From: Burkholderiales bacterium
Lineage (GTDB): Bacteria; Pseudomonadota; Gammaproteobacteria; Burkholderiales; Burkholderiaceae_C
Assembly (NCBI GenBank): GCA_017302655.1
Contig: JAFLDE010000006.1
Span: 27,354 to 91,353 of the forward strand
Direction of reading: 5' to 3'
DNA: 64,000 nt
Positions 1 through 9,254 of the stretch are shown here, in pieces (the stretch's first letter is position 1; every line of letters begins with the position of its first letter). The notes below the pieces were generated by a model. It was not told the origin of the DNA. It was given only the letters and a program-made list of their open reading frames with translations, and made no database searches. The translations under genes and the position numbers were made by a program.

Positions 1-1
1 C

Positions 2-1561
2 GACTTGTCCGTCGTTCAGCTCGCGGGGGGCGCCAAGCAGCAAGGCGAGAAGAACTTGGAGAAGGTCTTCGCCAAGAACCCAGCCGACGTGACGGCGGGT
101 ATGGAACTGGCCGTCCACTATGCAAGAACGGGGCAAGGCGCGAAGGCGGTGCAGGTCGCCGAGTCCTTGCTCAAGCTGTCACCCTCGGAGCCGGCCTTAT
201 TGAATTTCCTGGGCAACATTCACGGACGCCTCAGCGACAGGAAACGTCAGCGTCAGGCCTATCAGGCCGCCTTGGAAAAGGCACCGAACTTCAGGCCTGT
301 GGTTGTCAATATGGCTTGGCTCGAATCCGATGAAGGCTTGCATGACGCGGCCCGAGCCCGGCTGGAAGCACTTCTAAAACAGTCGCCCCGCGACTACGAG
401 GTGTTGACCCAGCTTGGTGTGATTGAGCAACGAGCGCGTCGATCCGAGAAGGCGCTCGAGCACTTCCAGAAGGCTGATTCCCTGCAAACAAAGGATCCGC
501 GACCGGGCTTGGCTGCTCTCGAAACACTGCTGCAGCTGCGGCGGGTAGAGCCAGCGCTTGCGGCGGCTAGAAGCATGGCGGGACGCTTCCCGGGAGATTT
601 CACCGTGCTGTTGGCTGCTGCCAGGGCGTATACGGTGGGTGGCAACCAAGCGTTGGCCCGGACGAGCTTGCAGGAGGCCACGAAAGTGGCGGGATACCGC
701 GTGCCCATGCTGCTTGAGGTGGCCCGACTGCAAATGCGCTTAGGCCTGATGGAGGGCGCAATGCACGCTCTGGCCAAAGCGCAGCAGGTGTCGCCAGACG
801 ACGTAGGAGTCATGCTCTTGAATGTCGAGATGGCGGGGGTGCGGCGTGCTCCGGCGGCTGAACTCGACAAGGCGCTGGCCTCCGCGATGGCCAAGCACCC
901 CAAACACCCTGGCGTTCAGGTCACCGCAGGTCACGTCGCGATGTCACGAGGGCAGTTCGCCAAAGCCGCGGCGAGCTATCGGACCTCCTTCGAGCAAGCT
1001 CCCAGCACCGAACTCGCTGCGCTACTTGCGCGAGCGCTGCTTGCAAACAATGAGACCGAAAAGGCGCTCGCGACGCTCGAGTCTTGGTCGAAGCGCAACC
1101 CCTCGGACGTCGTTGCCAAGCGTGCGTTGGCCGATGCTCAAGTCTTGGCGGGCAAGCCGCATCTGGCTAGAACGACTTATGAAGCACTCATCGCCGCTCA
1201 GCCCAACAATGAAGAACTGCTGGCTGCCTTTGCTCAGATCCTGCGTCGTTTGGGTGACCCGTTGGCTGTTTCAATGGCGGAAAAGGCTTACAAGCTTGCG
1301 CCTCACAACTTGAACCTGGCCGACGGCTACGGCTGGGCTTTGACGGCCGCAGGGAACGTAGAAGCCGGAGTGCGTGTGCTGCGTGAAGCGCGCTTGCGAG
1401 ACCCTGCCCATGCGGCCGTTCGCTGGCACCTGGCCGCAGCGCTCATGAAAGCGGGCCGGAAGGTGGAAGCCAGAGAGGAAGTGCAAGCGGCGATGTCAGC
1501 GGGCCTGGCGCCGCCATCGGATGTCGACCCAGCCCGTTTGCGCGTGGATCTTGGCTTGTAA
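2..1561 (+). CDS. prsT: TPR-repeat protein, PrsT-like (PEP-CTERM/exopolysaccharide system), 5' end cut by window
   Basis: The frame is open from base 2, so the N-terminus, and any lipoprotein signal, lies outside the window. About 518 residues are visible. They consist of repeated amphipathic helical pairs with TPR spacing: alternating A/L/G-rich helices with recurrent P at repeat ends, such as SPSEPALLNFLGNIHGRLSD. There is no catalytic motif. Known: PrsT is a long TPR lipoprotein encoded with the PEP-CTERM sorting and exopolysaccharide machinery. Inferred: the next gene encodes a PEP-CTERM protein behind a sigma-54-like promoter, which supports PrsT over a generic TPR protein. Its role would be scaffolding in export or assembly of surface polysaccharide. 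It could also be another TPR protein; without the N-terminus the name is moderately sure. Confidence 0.6.
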   Translation, partial: DLSVVQLAGGAKQQGEKNLEKVFAKNPADVTAGMELAVHYARTGQGAKAVQVAESLLKLSPSEPALLNFLGNIHGRLSDRKRQRQAYQAALEKAPNFRPVVVNMAWLESDEGLHDAARARLEALLKQSPRDYEVLTQLGVIEQRARRSEKALEHFQKADSLQTKDPRPGLAALETLLQLRRVEPALAAARSMAGRFPGDFTVLLAAARAYTVGGNQALARTSLQEATKVAGYRVPMLLEVARLQMRLGLMEGAMHALAKAQQVSPDDVGVMLLNVEMAGVRRAPAAELDKALASAMAKHPKHPGVQVTAGHVAMSRGQFAKAAASYRTSFEQAPSTELAALLARALLANNETEKALATLESWSKRNPSDVVAKRALADAQVLAGKPHLARTTYEALIAAQPNNEELLAAFAQILRRLGDPLAVSMAEKAYKLAPHNLNLADGYGWALTAAGNVEAGVRVLREARLRDPAHAAVRWHLAAALMKAGRKVEAREEVQAAMSAGLAPPSDVDPARLRVDLGL

Positions 1562-1635
1562 GAAACTGTCGGGCTTCTTTCCACCTATATCAGCTTCGCA
1601 GCACTCGAACTTTGTGAATCAATGACTTAAGATGC

Positions 1636-1650
1636 TGGCTCGATTGTTGC
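1636..1650 (+). promoter_or_regulatory. Probable sigma-54 (-24/-12) promoter
   Basis: TGGCTC, five bases, then TTGC fits the RpoN consensus TGGCAC-N5-TTGC with one mismatch. It lies about 155 bases before the start of the PEP-CTERM gene and downstream of the TPR gene stop. Known: PEP-CTERM genes are often controlled by the PrsK/PrsR two-component pair with sigma-54. The activator gene is not in this window. Confidence 0.5.
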
Positions 1651-1803
1651 TTGACAAGGACTGAGGCTGAGCACCGACTGTTTTGACTGGTGTCTAGCTG
1701 CTAAAGATCACGGAGTTCGTCGCTGCCACCTGGATCGGGGATTGCCCACTAGGTTCGGACCGCTAGAATTTTTGTAACAAGCTTCGGGAAGGCTCGTGCC
1801 GAC

Positions 1804-2616
1804 ATGAAAAACGTATTGGTTTCGTTCGCTGGTGGAGTGGCGATGGTGCTGTGCAGCAATGCCAGTGCAGATGTCAACCTTGCTTATTCGGGGTCCAACC
1901 TCGGGAGCACTACCTCCACGATGCGGAACGACACGTCCAGCTACCAGAATGTTTGGACGGGAGCGAGCAGCCTTTCTGAAAATGGCGGCGCCGCGTTCAT
2001 GGCTTACTGCATTGATCCTCGGACCAGCGCAGGCTTCCCGAACAGTTATTCCACCACCAACCTGGATTCGTTCTTCGGGGTGAATGCCTCGAGCCACGCG
2101 GAGTACTTGACGTCCGGTTACGGCCAGCAGTTGCAGCGATCGGGTTACTCGACGGACATGGCTGGCAAGAACACGCAAGCGAATGCGCTGGTGGTTCGCA
2201 ACAACCTGGATGAATTGTTCAGCTACGCCTACGCCGACAGCCTGTTGAGCGCCACGAATGCTGCCGCTTTCGGCTTGGCCGTTTGGGAAATCATCATGCA
2301 GGACGGTGCAGCGTTCAGCCGTACCACCGGCGAGATTCGCACGCGGACGACTGACACGCCTGCTGGTGTGATCACCAAGTTGACCAGCTACCTGGGCGCC
2401 TTGTCCGCATCGAGCCTGCAAGAGCAGGCTACTTGGGCGTCCGCTGCATCTGGCCCGCGCAAGAGCTACACCTACACCGTGTATTTCGACACGACGGATC
2501 CATTTAAGCAGAACTTCATCCGCGCAACGGAGAATCACGTGCCGGTGCCGGGTTCTCTGGCGTTGGCTGGGCTGGCCCTGGCAGGGGTGGTGGTGGTGCG
2601 TCGCCGCAAGGCCTGA
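1804..2616 (+). CDS. PEP-CTERM sorting-domain protein (secreted/surface)
   Basis: The 270-residue product has a signal peptide at about residues 1-22 with an SNASA cleavage context. Its mature region is rich in S, T, N and Y. The C-terminal tail at about residues 246-270 has VPVPGS, a hydrophobic stretch (LALAGLALAGVVVV) and a terminal RRRKA: the motif, membrane segment and basic tail of PEP-CTERM proteins, with V in place of the usual E. A central YCIDP and a later AVWEI resemble the Cys-containing fold of thioester-like PEP-CTERM proteins, but the partner Gln is not evident. Known: exosortase cuts at the PEP motif and such proteins go to the cell surface or matrix. The start is the ATG after a GGGAAGG-like RBS. 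A terminator follows directly. Confidence 0.75.
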   Translation: MKNVLVSFAGGVAMVLCSNASADVNLAYSGSNLGSTTSTMRNDTSSYQNVWTGASSLSENGGAAFMAYCIDPRTSAGFPNSYSTTNLDSFFGVNASSHAEYLTSGYGQQLQRSGYSTDMAGKNTQANALVVRNNLDELFSYAYADSLLSATNAAAFGLAVWEIIMQDGAAFSRTTGEIRTRTTDTPAGVITKLTSYLGALSASSLQEQATWASAASGPRKSYTYTVYFDTTDPFKQNFIRATENHVPVPGSLALAGLALAGVVVVRRRKA

Positions 2617-2651
2617 GTGCCCTTCGCCGCTTGCAAAGGCGGTCAAGCAAA

Positions 2652-2677
2652 GAGCCGGCTGTGTGCCGGCTTTTTTG
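2652..2677 (+). terminator. Rho-independent terminator after the PEP-CTERM gene
   Basis: The stem AGCCGGC/GCCGGCT with a short TGTG-type loop is followed by a run of six T on the plus strand. It lies about 36 bases after the PEP-CTERM stop codon, so the PEP-CTERM gene appears monocistronic. Confidence 0.85.
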
Positions 2678-2737
2678 TGGCCGATTGACAGCGCTCCGAG
2701 GGGGCTCCAGCGCGCCGAGTCGGCACGAAATTTCTGG

Positions 2738-3391
2738 CTAGAACCGGCGTTCCAGAACCAAGGTCTCGTTCTCCCGCTTCATCTGAAAACGCGACAGGAA
2801 GGAATTGCCGAGCAGAACGACTGGCATGTCGCGTTCGGCCACAGTGGCTTCGACGCCGCCAATTTCGACATCGCCGATGCGCACGCGATCCAGGGTCATC
2901 AAGTAGCCTGAGATGACGCCGTTGGCGGTTTGCATGCGCACCGGGCGCCCGTTGCGGTAGTTCAGGCCCAGCCGATCGGCCTGCGCGCGGCTCATGGACA
3001 CGGTGGTGGCGCCGGTGTCCACCAGGAACTGCACGCTACCGCCGTTGATGCTGCCGCTGGTCACGAAGTGGCCGCCGCTGCCGGCGCTCAGCACGATGCG
3101 CTGACCCGCGCCTTGACCGCGTCCGCTGCTGCTGCGCTGGGCCACCGGCGCGGCACCGAGCAGAAGTTGCCGGCGCTGGCCGTCCACCTCCACCGCCACG
3201 CTGCCATCGCCCACTTCGACGAGGCGCACCCCGTCTTGCTGCTGTCCCACACGCACGGTGCGCACCTGGCCGTTGATGACCAGGATGGCCGCGTTACGTC
3301 CCAGCAGCCCGTTCAGGCTGACGGAGGGCTGCGCGGTGGCCAGCAGCGGCATCAGGTAAAGGGCCATGGCCCCCCAACTGCGCATGCGCAC
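2738..3391 (-). CDS. Retropepsin-like aspartic protease (clan AA, TIGR02281-type)
   Basis: The 217-residue product has an N-terminal hydrophobic signal (about residues 7-20, ending ATAQ). A linker rich in S, G, R and Q at about 85-100 follows. The C-terminal half is a retropepsin-like domain with the active-site motif FLVDTGATT (Asp125) and the downstream LLGNSFLSRF motif. Known: these single-domain bacterial proteases dimerise like retroviral proteases and are usually exported or membrane-tethered; their substrates are mostly unknown. The start is ATG at 3391; a second Met at residue 3 is possible. It is followed on the same strand, nine bases upstream, by yajQ, so the two may be co-transcribed. 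Confidence 0.85.
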   Translation of the reverse strand: MRMRSWGAMALYLMPLLATAQPSVSLNGLLGRNAAILVINGQVRTVRVGQQQDGVRLVEVGDGSVAVEVDGQRRQLLLGAAPVAQRSSSGRGQGAGQRIVLSAGSGGHFVTSGSINGGSVQFLVDTGATTVSMSRAQADRLGLNYRNGRPVRMQTANGVISGYLMTLDRVRIGDVEIGGVEATVAERDMPVVLLGNSFLSRFQMKRENETLVLERRF

Positions 3392-3400
3392 GGTGGCTCC

Positions 3401-3901
3401 TCAATCGCGGAAATTGTTGAAGCTCAGCGGTGTGTCGCTGATGGCTTTCTTCAAGTGCGCGATGCAGGCTTGGAGCGCATCCCGGTCCTTGCCGGTCACA
3501 CGCACTGCATCGCCCTGGATGCCGGCCTGCACCTTGATCTTGCTGTCCTTGACCTGCGCGACGATCTTCTTGGCCAGGTCGGCGGGAATGCCGTTCCGCA
3601 CCTTCCAGACCTTCTTCAGCTTGTCGCCGCCAAGCTTCTCGGGTTTGGCGTCGCGGTCGAAGTAAGTCAGCTCAACTTTGCGCTTGGTCATCTTGTCGAT
3701 GAGCACGTTCTCGAGCTGTTCCAGTTGGAAGTCGGAATCGGCCGTGAGCTCGATGGTCGCGTCCTTCTCCTTGCCCTTCTGCTCCACCTTGGCGCCGGTG
3801 CCTTTGAAGTCGAAGCGGGTGGCCACTTCCTTGGCGCAGTTGTCCACGCCATTGCGGATTTCCACGAGATTGGGTTCGAGTACGGCGTCAAAGGAGGGCA
3901 T
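3401..3901 (-). CDS. yajQ: YajQ family nucleotide/cyclic-di-GMP-binding protein
   Basis: The 166-residue product is full length for the family. It opens with MPSFDAV, contains [19 protein letters not shown] and ends PLSFNNFRD, the conserved ends of YajQ (DUF520). It is cytosolic with no signal peptide. Known: the protein has two tandem ferredoxin-like folds, and the Xanthomonas homologue binds cyclic di-GMP and affects virulence transcription. The exact role here is inferred. It sits directly upstream of the aspartic protease gene on the same strand and divergently from murB, with about 45 bases between starts, so both promoters must lie in that short gap or overlap the genes. Confidence 0.95.
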   Translation of the reverse strand: MPSFDAVLEPNLVEIRNGVDNCAKEVATRFDFKGTGAKVEQKGKEKDATIELTADSDFQLEQLENVLIDKMTKRKVELTYFDRDAKPEKLGGDKLKKVWKVRNGIPADLAKKIVAQVKDSKIKVQAGIQGDAVRVTGKDRDALQACIAHLKKAISDTPLSFNNFRD

Positions 3902-3945
3902 GGCAGCGGAGGATCGTCATGTGAGAGCGGGGACAATTCTCGGCG

Positions 3946-4986
3946 ATGGAAACCACCAGCAGCCAGTCGGCCCCCACGATCGAGCAGGATGTCGACCTGC
4001 GCCACTGCAACAGCTTCGGCCTGCCAGCGCGGGCGCGCCGGCTGGTGCGCATCCGCTCGGAAGCCGACCTGCGCTGGGTCGTCAACCACCCCGACTGGGG
4101 GCGGGCCAGCAAGTTCATCCTGGGCGGCGGCTCCAATCTGGTTTTTACCCGAGACCTTCAACCCTTGGTGCTGAAGGTGGAGGTGCCGGGACTGCGCTTG
4201 ATCGATGCCGGGGACGCCTGGATCGTCGAGGCCGGTGCCGGGGAGCGCTGGCACGAGCTCGTGATGTGGACGCTGGAGCAGGGCGCGCCGGGCCTGGAGA
4301 ACATGGCCTTGATTCCCGGCACCGTGGGCGCGGCGCCGGTGCAGAACATCGGTGCCTACGGAGTCGAGTTGAAGGATCGCTTCGACAGCCTGGACACCCT
4401 GGACCTGATGAGCGGCCGTGTGGTCCGCTTGGATCGCGAGGCCTGCCACTTCGGCTACCGCGACTCGGTGTTCAAGCAGCATCTGGCGGGGCGCAGCGTC
4501 ATCCTGCGCGTGCGCCTGCGCTTGCCCAAAGCCTGGCAGCCCGAGCTTGGGTACCTGGATCTTCAGAAGGCGCAGGAGGCTGCGGGCGTGAAAGAGCCCG
4601 ATGCACGGCAGATTGCCGACTGGGTCATCGCCATCCGCCGCGCCAAGCTGCCCGACCCAGCGCAATTCGGCAATGCCGGCAGCTTCTTCAAGAACCCCAT
4701 CGTCAGCGAGGCGCAGTGCCGCGAAGTGATTGCGCGTGAGCCGGGCATCGTCCACTACCCGTTGCCGGATGGCCGCTGCAAACTGGCCGCCGGCTGGCTC
4801 ATCGACGCCTGCGGCTGGAAGGGCAAGAGCGTCGGCGGTGCCGGCGTCTATGAAAAGCAGGCCCTCGTGCTGGTGAACCGCGGCGACGCGCGCGGCGCCG
4901 AGGTGATCACCTTGGCCCAGGCCATCCAAGCCTCGGTGCTGGCGCGTTTCGGCGTGGTGCTGGAAGCGGAGCCGGTGGTGGTGTGA
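3946..4986 (+). CDS. murB: UDP-N-acetylenolpyruvoylglucosamine reductase MurB
   Basis: The 346-residue product has the FAD-binding N-terminal region with GGGSNLVF (about residues 63-70). It also has the YRDSVFK segment with the substrate-binding Tyr-Arg, the proton-donor serine motif GNAGSFFKNP, and a C-terminal AGWLIDACG segment. These are the landmarks of type I MurB, the length of which matches. It reduces UDP-GlcNAc enolpyruvate to UDP-MurNAc with NADPH, a cytosolic step of peptidoglycan precursor synthesis. The stop codon overlaps the start of the next gene (TGATG), so translation of the CorA-type transporter is probably coupled. Confidence 0.97.
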   Translation: METTSSQSAPTIEQDVDLRHCNSFGLPARARRLVRIRSEADLRWVVNHPDWGRASKFILGGGSNLVFTRDLQPLVLKVEVPGLRLIDAGDAWIVEAGAGERWHELVMWTLEQGAPGLENMALIPGTVGAAPVQNIGAYGVELKDRFDSLDTLDLMSGRVVRLDREACHFGYRDSVFKQHLAGRSVILRVRLRLPKAWQPELGYLDLQKAQEAAGVKEPDARQIADWVIAIRRAKLPDPAQFGNAGSFFKNPIVSEAQCREVIAREPGIVHYPLPDGRCKLAAGWLIDACGWKGKSVGGAGVYEKQALVLVNRGDARGAEVITLAQAIQASVLARFGVVLEAEPVVV

Positions 4987-5978
4987 TGGCGGAGTTTCAA
5001 CGCGAAGACATCGGCCTGCTCTGGGCGTACCAACTCTTCGCAGGTGAGCCTGCTCAGGCCTTGGATGCGCTGGCGACTCGGTCCTGGTTGGCCAATCCGC
5101 AGGCGGAGGGCTTCCTGTGGTTGCATCTGAACCTGGCCAACAACGCCGCGCTGCCCTGGCTCAAGGGCATCATCGACCTCCCCGATGCGTTTGAAGAGGC
5201 GCTGAGCAGCGGTACCCGCTCGACGCGTATCGAGCGTGACGAGGACGCCTTGGTCGGGGTGGTCAACGATGTCAGCTTCGACTTCGCGTTCGAGCCGAGC
5301 GATACCTCGACGCTGTGGCTGCTGGCAGCGCCGCGCCTGCTCCTGACCTGCCGGCGCCAGCCGCTGCGCTCGGTGGATCGCCTGCGAGGTGCTGTCAAGC
5401 AGGGGCACACCTTCCGCAGTTCGGTGGACTTGCTGGCCCACCTGATGCGCGATCAAGCCGATGTGCTCATCGATGTGGTGCGCCAAGCCACCAGCCGCGT
5501 GGACGACGTCGAGGACGAACTGCTGGCGAATCGGCTTCAGACCAAGCGCGTACGTCTGGGCAAGTTGCGCCGCTTGCTGGTTCGGCTTCAACGCCTTCTC
5601 GCACCGGAACCCGGGGCCTTGTTTCGCCTCCTTCAGCACCCACCAGAATGGATCGCCGAAGCCGATGTTCAGGAGTTGCGCCAGAGCAGCGAGGAGTTCT
5701 CCGTGGCGCTTCGCGACATCAGCAGCTTGCAGGAGCGCATCAAGCTGCTGCAGGAAGAGATCGCCGCCCAGGTGGCCGAGGGCAACAACCGCAGCCTGTT
5801 CGTGCTGACGGCGGTCACCGTGCTGGCCTTGCCCATCAACCTCACGGCGGGCTTGTTCGGCATGAATGTGGGCGGCGTGCCCTTTGCAGAATCTGCGCGG
5901 GGCTTCTACTTGGTGGTCGCACTGGTGTCCGTGCTTACCTTGCTGGTGGCCTGGTGGGTGTTCCGCGACCGCGACTGA
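4986..5978 (+). CDS. CorA/ZntB-type divalent metal transporter
   Basis: The 330-residue product has a long soluble N-terminal domain and a coiled-coil stalk (about 150-265). Two C-terminal membrane segments follow, the first ending at the hallmark GMN (FGMNVGG) and the second before the short WWVFRDRD tail. Known: the GMN loop forms the selectivity mouth of the CorA pentamer. ZntB members carry Zn2+ or transport with protons, whereas CorA carries Mg2+ or Co2+. The loop after GMN reads VGGVPFAES, which is closer to ZntB-like members, but substrate cannot be decided by eye. The ATG at 4986 is preferred over the GTG at 4983 because it overlaps the murB stop. Confidence 0.9.
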   Translation: MAEFQREDIGLLWAYQLFAGEPAQALDALATRSWLANPQAEGFLWLHLNLANNAALPWLKGIIDLPDAFEEALSSGTRSTRIERDEDALVGVVNDVSFDFAFEPSDTSTLWLLAAPRLLLTCRRQPLRSVDRLRGAVKQGHTFRSSVDLLAHLMRDQADVLIDVVRQATSRVDDVEDELLANRLQTKRVRLGKLRRLLVRLQRLLAPEPGALFRLLQHPPEWIAEADVQELRQSSEEFSVALRDISSLQERIKLLQEEIAAQVAEGNNRSLFVLTAVTVLALPINLTAGLFGMNVGGVPFAESARGFYLVVALVSVLTLLVAWWVFRDRD

Positions 5979-5990
5979 GCCCTCGGTCGA

Positions 5991-7649
5991 TCACATGCCG
6001 ACGTAGTTCGGCCCGCCGCCGCCCTCGGGCGTGATCCAGACGATGTTCTGCGTCGGGTCCTTGATGTCGCAGGTCTTGCAGTGCACGCAGTTCTGCGCGT
6101 TGATGACCAGCTGGCCTTCCACGAACTCGTACACCCCTGCCGGGCAGTAGCGGCTCTCCGGACCACCGTAGGTCGCCAGATTGATCGTCTGCGGCACATC
6201 CGCGTTCTTAAGGGTCAGGTGAGCCGGCTGGTTTTCCTCGTGGTTGGTGTTCGAGATGAACACCGAGGAAAGCCGGTCGAAGCTGAGCTTGCCGTCCGGC
6301 TTGGGGTAGGCAATGGGGGCACAGCGGCTGGCGGCCTTCAAGGACTCGTGGTCGGCCTTGTGGTTGTGCAGGGTCCAGGGCGGCGACTGCACGCCGAGCT
6401 TGGGCAGCAGCCATTGCTCGATGCCGGTCATCAGCTGACCGACGGTCTTGCCCTTCTTGAACCAGAGCTTGAAGTTGCGCGTCTGCTGCAATTCCTTGTG
6501 CAGCCAACTGCTCTCGAATGCCTCCGGATAGGCCGTCAGTTCGTCCTGCGCGCGGCCAGCGGCCAGCGCTGGCGCGAGCGCCTCGGCGCAGAGCATGCCG
6601 CTCTTGATCGCCGCATGGCTGCCCTTGATGCGCGCGGCGTTGAGGAAGCCGGCGTCGCAGCCCACCAGCGCGCCGCCCGGGAAGACCAGCTTCGGCAGGG
6701 CCTGCGGCGTGCCATTGTTGATGGCACGTGCCCCGTAGCCGATGCGCTTGCCGCCTTCGATGTGCGCGCGGATGGTGGGGTGCGTCTTCCAGCGCTGCAT
6801 CTCCTCGAACGGGCTCATGTGCGGGTTCTGGTAGTCCAGCCCGATGACAAAGCCCAGCGTGACCTGGTTGTTCTCGAGGTGGTAGAGGAAGCCGCCGCCG
6901 AAGGTGTCGTCCTGCATGGGCCAGCCGGCCGTGTGCACCACCTTGCCAGGCTGCGCCTTGTCGGCCGGAATCTCCCAGAGTTCCTTGATGCCGATGGCGA
7001 AGGTCTGTGTGTCCTTGCCATCGGTCAGCTTGAATTTCGACAGCAACTGCTTGCCCAAGTGGCCGCGGGCGCCCTCGGCGAACACCGTGTACTTGCCGTG
7101 CAACTCCATGCCGATCTGGAAGCCGTCGTGGGGCTCGCCGTCCTTGCCCACGCCCAAGTTGCCGGTGGCCACACCCTTGACGCGGCCTTGGTCGTCATAG
7201 AGCACTTCGGCAGCCGCGAAGCCGGCAAACACCTCCACGCCCAGGCCTTCCGCCTGCTGAGCCAGCCACTTCACCACATTCGACAGGCTGATGACATAGC
7301 ACCCCTCGTTGTGGAAGTTGCGAGGCACCAGGAAGTCCGGCGTGCGGGTCTGCCCGGTCTCAGACAGGAAGAGCACGTCGTCGCCACTCACGGGTTGAGT
7401 CAAGGGCGCGCCGCGCTCCTTCCAGTCCGGGAACAACTCGGTGAGGGCGCGCGGATCCATCACCGCGCCGGACAGGATGTGGGCGCCGGCCTCCGAGCCT
7501 TTCTCCAGCACCACCACGCTGAGATCGGCGTTCAGCTGCTTGAGCCGGATGGCCGTGGTCAGGCCAGCCGGCCCGCCGCCGACGATGACCACGTCGTACT
7601 CCATCGATTCACGGGGACCGTACTGGGCGAGGATTTCTTCGTGGGTCAT
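5991..7649 (-). CDS. Electron-transfer flavoprotein-ubiquinone oxidoreductase
   Basis: The 552-residue product starts MTHEEILAQYGPRE, with the FAD Rossmann motif VGGGPAGL near residue 23. It ends in an iron-sulfur domain with CPAGVYEF, then NCVHCKTCDIKDPTQNI, giving the four cysteines of the 4Fe-4S cluster. Length and layout match ETF-QO of mitochondria and proteobacteria. It passes electrons from ETF (fatty-acid and amino-acid dehydrogenation) to ubiquinone at the inner membrane. The frame is open further upstream, but the start here, preceded by non-conserved low-complexity residues, fits the family. No etfAB genes are adjacent. A divergent SDR gene begins about 150 bases away. Confidence 0.95.
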   Translation of the reverse strand: MTHEEILAQYGPRESMEYDVVIVGGGPAGLTTAIRLKQLNADLSVVVLEKGSEAGAHILSGAVMDPRALTELFPDWKERGAPLTQPVSGDDVLFLSETGQTRTPDFLVPRNFHNEGCYVISLSNVVKWLAQQAEGLGVEVFAGFAAAEVLYDDQGRVKGVATGNLGVGKDGEPHDGFQIGMELHGKYTVFAEGARGHLGKQLLSKFKLTDGKDTQTFAIGIKELWEIPADKAQPGKVVHTAGWPMQDDTFGGGFLYHLENNQVTLGFVIGLDYQNPHMSPFEEMQRWKTHPTIRAHIEGGKRIGYGARAINNGTPQALPKLVFPGGALVGCDAGFLNAARIKGSHAAIKSGMLCAEALAPALAAGRAQDELTAYPEAFESSWLHKELQQTRNFKLWFKKGKTVGQLMTGIEQWLLPKLGVQSPPWTLHNHKADHESLKAASRCAPIAYPKPDGKLSFDRLSSVFISNTNHEENQPAHLTLKNADVPQTINLATYGGPESRYCPAGVYEFVEGQLVINAQNCVHCKTCDIKDPTQNIVWITPEGGGGPNYVGM

Positions 7650-7801
7650 GACAGCGCCTGGGCTGATGCGATGGCGGCGGATTCTAGGGAGTCGAGCGAA
7701 AAAACGAACGATCGTGCTTTTTTGTAGAGAGCCGCGCCCAAAGCGCCTGCGGGGGAACCCTCTGCTAACGTGACCGGCATCGCGTTTGCAAGGCATCCTT
7801 C

Positions 7802-8584
7802 ATGAGCTATTCCATCGATTTGTCGGGTCGTGTGGCCCTGGTGACCGGCGCCAGCAGCGGGCTGGGTGCGCAGTTCGCGCGCACGCTGGCCGGAGCCGGC
7901 GCGGCCGTGGTGCTGGCCGGGCGTCGTGTCGAGCGGCTGAAGGACCTGTGTACGGAGATTGAGGCCGAGGGCGGGGACGCCCATGTGGTCAAGATGGACG
8001 TCACCGACCTCGCATCCATCCGCGCCGCCGTTGCGCACGCCGAGACCGAGGTCGGCACCCTCGACATCCTCATCAACAACAGCGGCGTCTCCACCTCGCA
8101 GCGCCTCGTCGACGTGACGCCGCAGGACTGGGACTTCGTCATCAACACCAACCAGCGCGGTGCGTTCTTTGTCGCGCAGGAAGTGGGCAAGCGCATGCTG
8201 GCGCGAGCCCGCGGGGCGGCGCCGGGTACGTTCACAGGCGGGCGCATCGTGAACATCGCCTCGATGGCCGGGCTGCGCGTGCTCTCGCAGATCGGCATCT
8301 ACGCCATGAGCAAGGCCGCCGTGGTGCACATGACCCGCGCCATGGCGCTGGAGTGGGGCAAGTACGGCATCAATGTGAATGCGATCTGCCCCGGCTACAT
8401 CGACACCGAGATCAACCACCACCACTGGACCACGCCGCATGGCAAGCAGCTGATCGACATGCTGCCCAGGAAGCGTGTCGGCAAGCCCGAGGACCTGGAC
8501 ACAGCGCTGCTGATGCTCTGCGCGAAGGAAAGTCACTTCATCAACGGTGCCATCATCCAGGCCGACGATGGATTCGGTGTTTGA
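7802..8584 (+). CDS. SDR family NAD(P)-dependent oxidoreductase
   Basis: The 260-residue classical short-chain dehydrogenase has the cofactor motif TGASSGLG at about residues 15-22 and NNSG near 92. Its catalytic set is Ser154, Tyr167 and Lys171 (YAMSKAA), followed by the CPGYI segment. The D-V pair at 66-67 (KMDVTD) is typical of the nucleotide-binding strand. An Arg-Arg after the second strand (AGRRVER) suggests NADP preference. Its substrate is unknown. The position divergent from ETF-QO hints at fatty-acid or short-chain acyl metabolism, but that is only context. Its end overlaps the start of the YceH gene by 17 bases. Confidence 0.92.
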   Translation: MSYSIDLSGRVALVTGASSGLGAQFARTLAGAGAAVVLAGRRVERLKDLCTEIEAEGGDAHVVKMDVTDLASIRAAVAHAETEVGTLDILINNSGVSTSQRLVDVTPQDWDFVINTNQRGAFFVAQEVGKRMLARARGAAPGTFTGGRIVNIASMAGLRVLSQIGIYAMSKAAVVHMTRAMALEWGKYGINVNAICPGYIDTEINHHHWTTPHGKQLIDMLPRKRVGKPEDLDTALLMLCAKESHFINGAIIQADDGFGV

Positions 8585-9254
8585 TCGGCCCCCAGTCTCC
8601 TTGCAGTCGCCACCCCCCGAGGGGGCGCGCGACGCCTTGGGGCGGCCCGGCGGCGTCGCCGCCCTCGTGCCCGAAGAGGGCCGCGTGCTCGCGGTGCTGG
8701 TGGAAAAGCAGCACACCGTGCCCGACAGCTACCCACTGAGCCTGAACGCCCTGACCGCCGGCTGCAACCAGAAGACCGCCCGCGAGCCGGTGATGGAACT
8801 GACCGAGGCGGAAGTGCTCGTCGCACTCAACGGCCTCAAGGAGCGCAGCGTGGTCTTCGAGGTCAGCGGCAGCCGCGTCACCCGTTTCGAGCACAACCTG
8901 CGCCGCGTCTACGGCGTGCCCGGCGCGGCCGAGGCCCTGCTCACCGTGCTGCTGTTGCGCGGGCCGCAAACCACGGCGGAGTTGCGTCTTAACTGCGAGC
9001 GCCTTCACCGCTTTGCCGACCTGTCCTCGGCCGAAGGCTTCCTCGAAGAGCTGGTCGACAAGGGCCTGGTGCAGCGCCTGCCGCGTGCGCCAGGGGCGCG
9101 TGAGGCGCGCTGGGCCCAGTTGCTGACAGGCCCGGTCACGGTGGCGCAGGAAGCGGGCACCGCAGCGCAGCCTGCCGCGGAACTGGTGCAGCAATTGCGG
9201 GACGAAATCGAAGCCTTGAAGCTGCGCGTGGCGGCGCTGGAGGCCCGTTCATGA
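8568..9254 (+). CDS. YceH family protein (DUF480)
   Basis: The product is about 228 residues. The conserved core starts at [18 protein letters not shown] and continues with [18 protein letters not shown] and [21 protein letters not shown], the signature of DUF480/YceH. Known: the family is built from two winged-helix-like domains, and its function is not established. A C-terminal tail with a short coiled coil (residues about 200-228, [13 protein letters not shown]) is visible. The first 30 residues are Pro/Gly-rich and not conserved, so the true start could be later. The gene overlaps the SDR stop, and its own stop overlaps the next start (ATGA), so SDR, YceH and the PLP enzyme probably form one operon. 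Confidence 0.88.
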   Translation: MDSVFDRPPVSLQSPPPEGARDALGRPGGVAALVPEEGRVLAVLVEKQHTVPDSYPLSLNALTAGCNQKTAREPVMELTEAEVLVALNGLKERSVVFEVSGSRVTRFEHNLRRVYGVPGAAEALLTVLLLRGPQTTAELRLNCERLHRFADLSSAEGFLEELVDKGLVQRLPRAPGAREARWAQLLTGPVTVAQEAGTAAQPAAELVQQLRDEIEALKLRVAALEARS

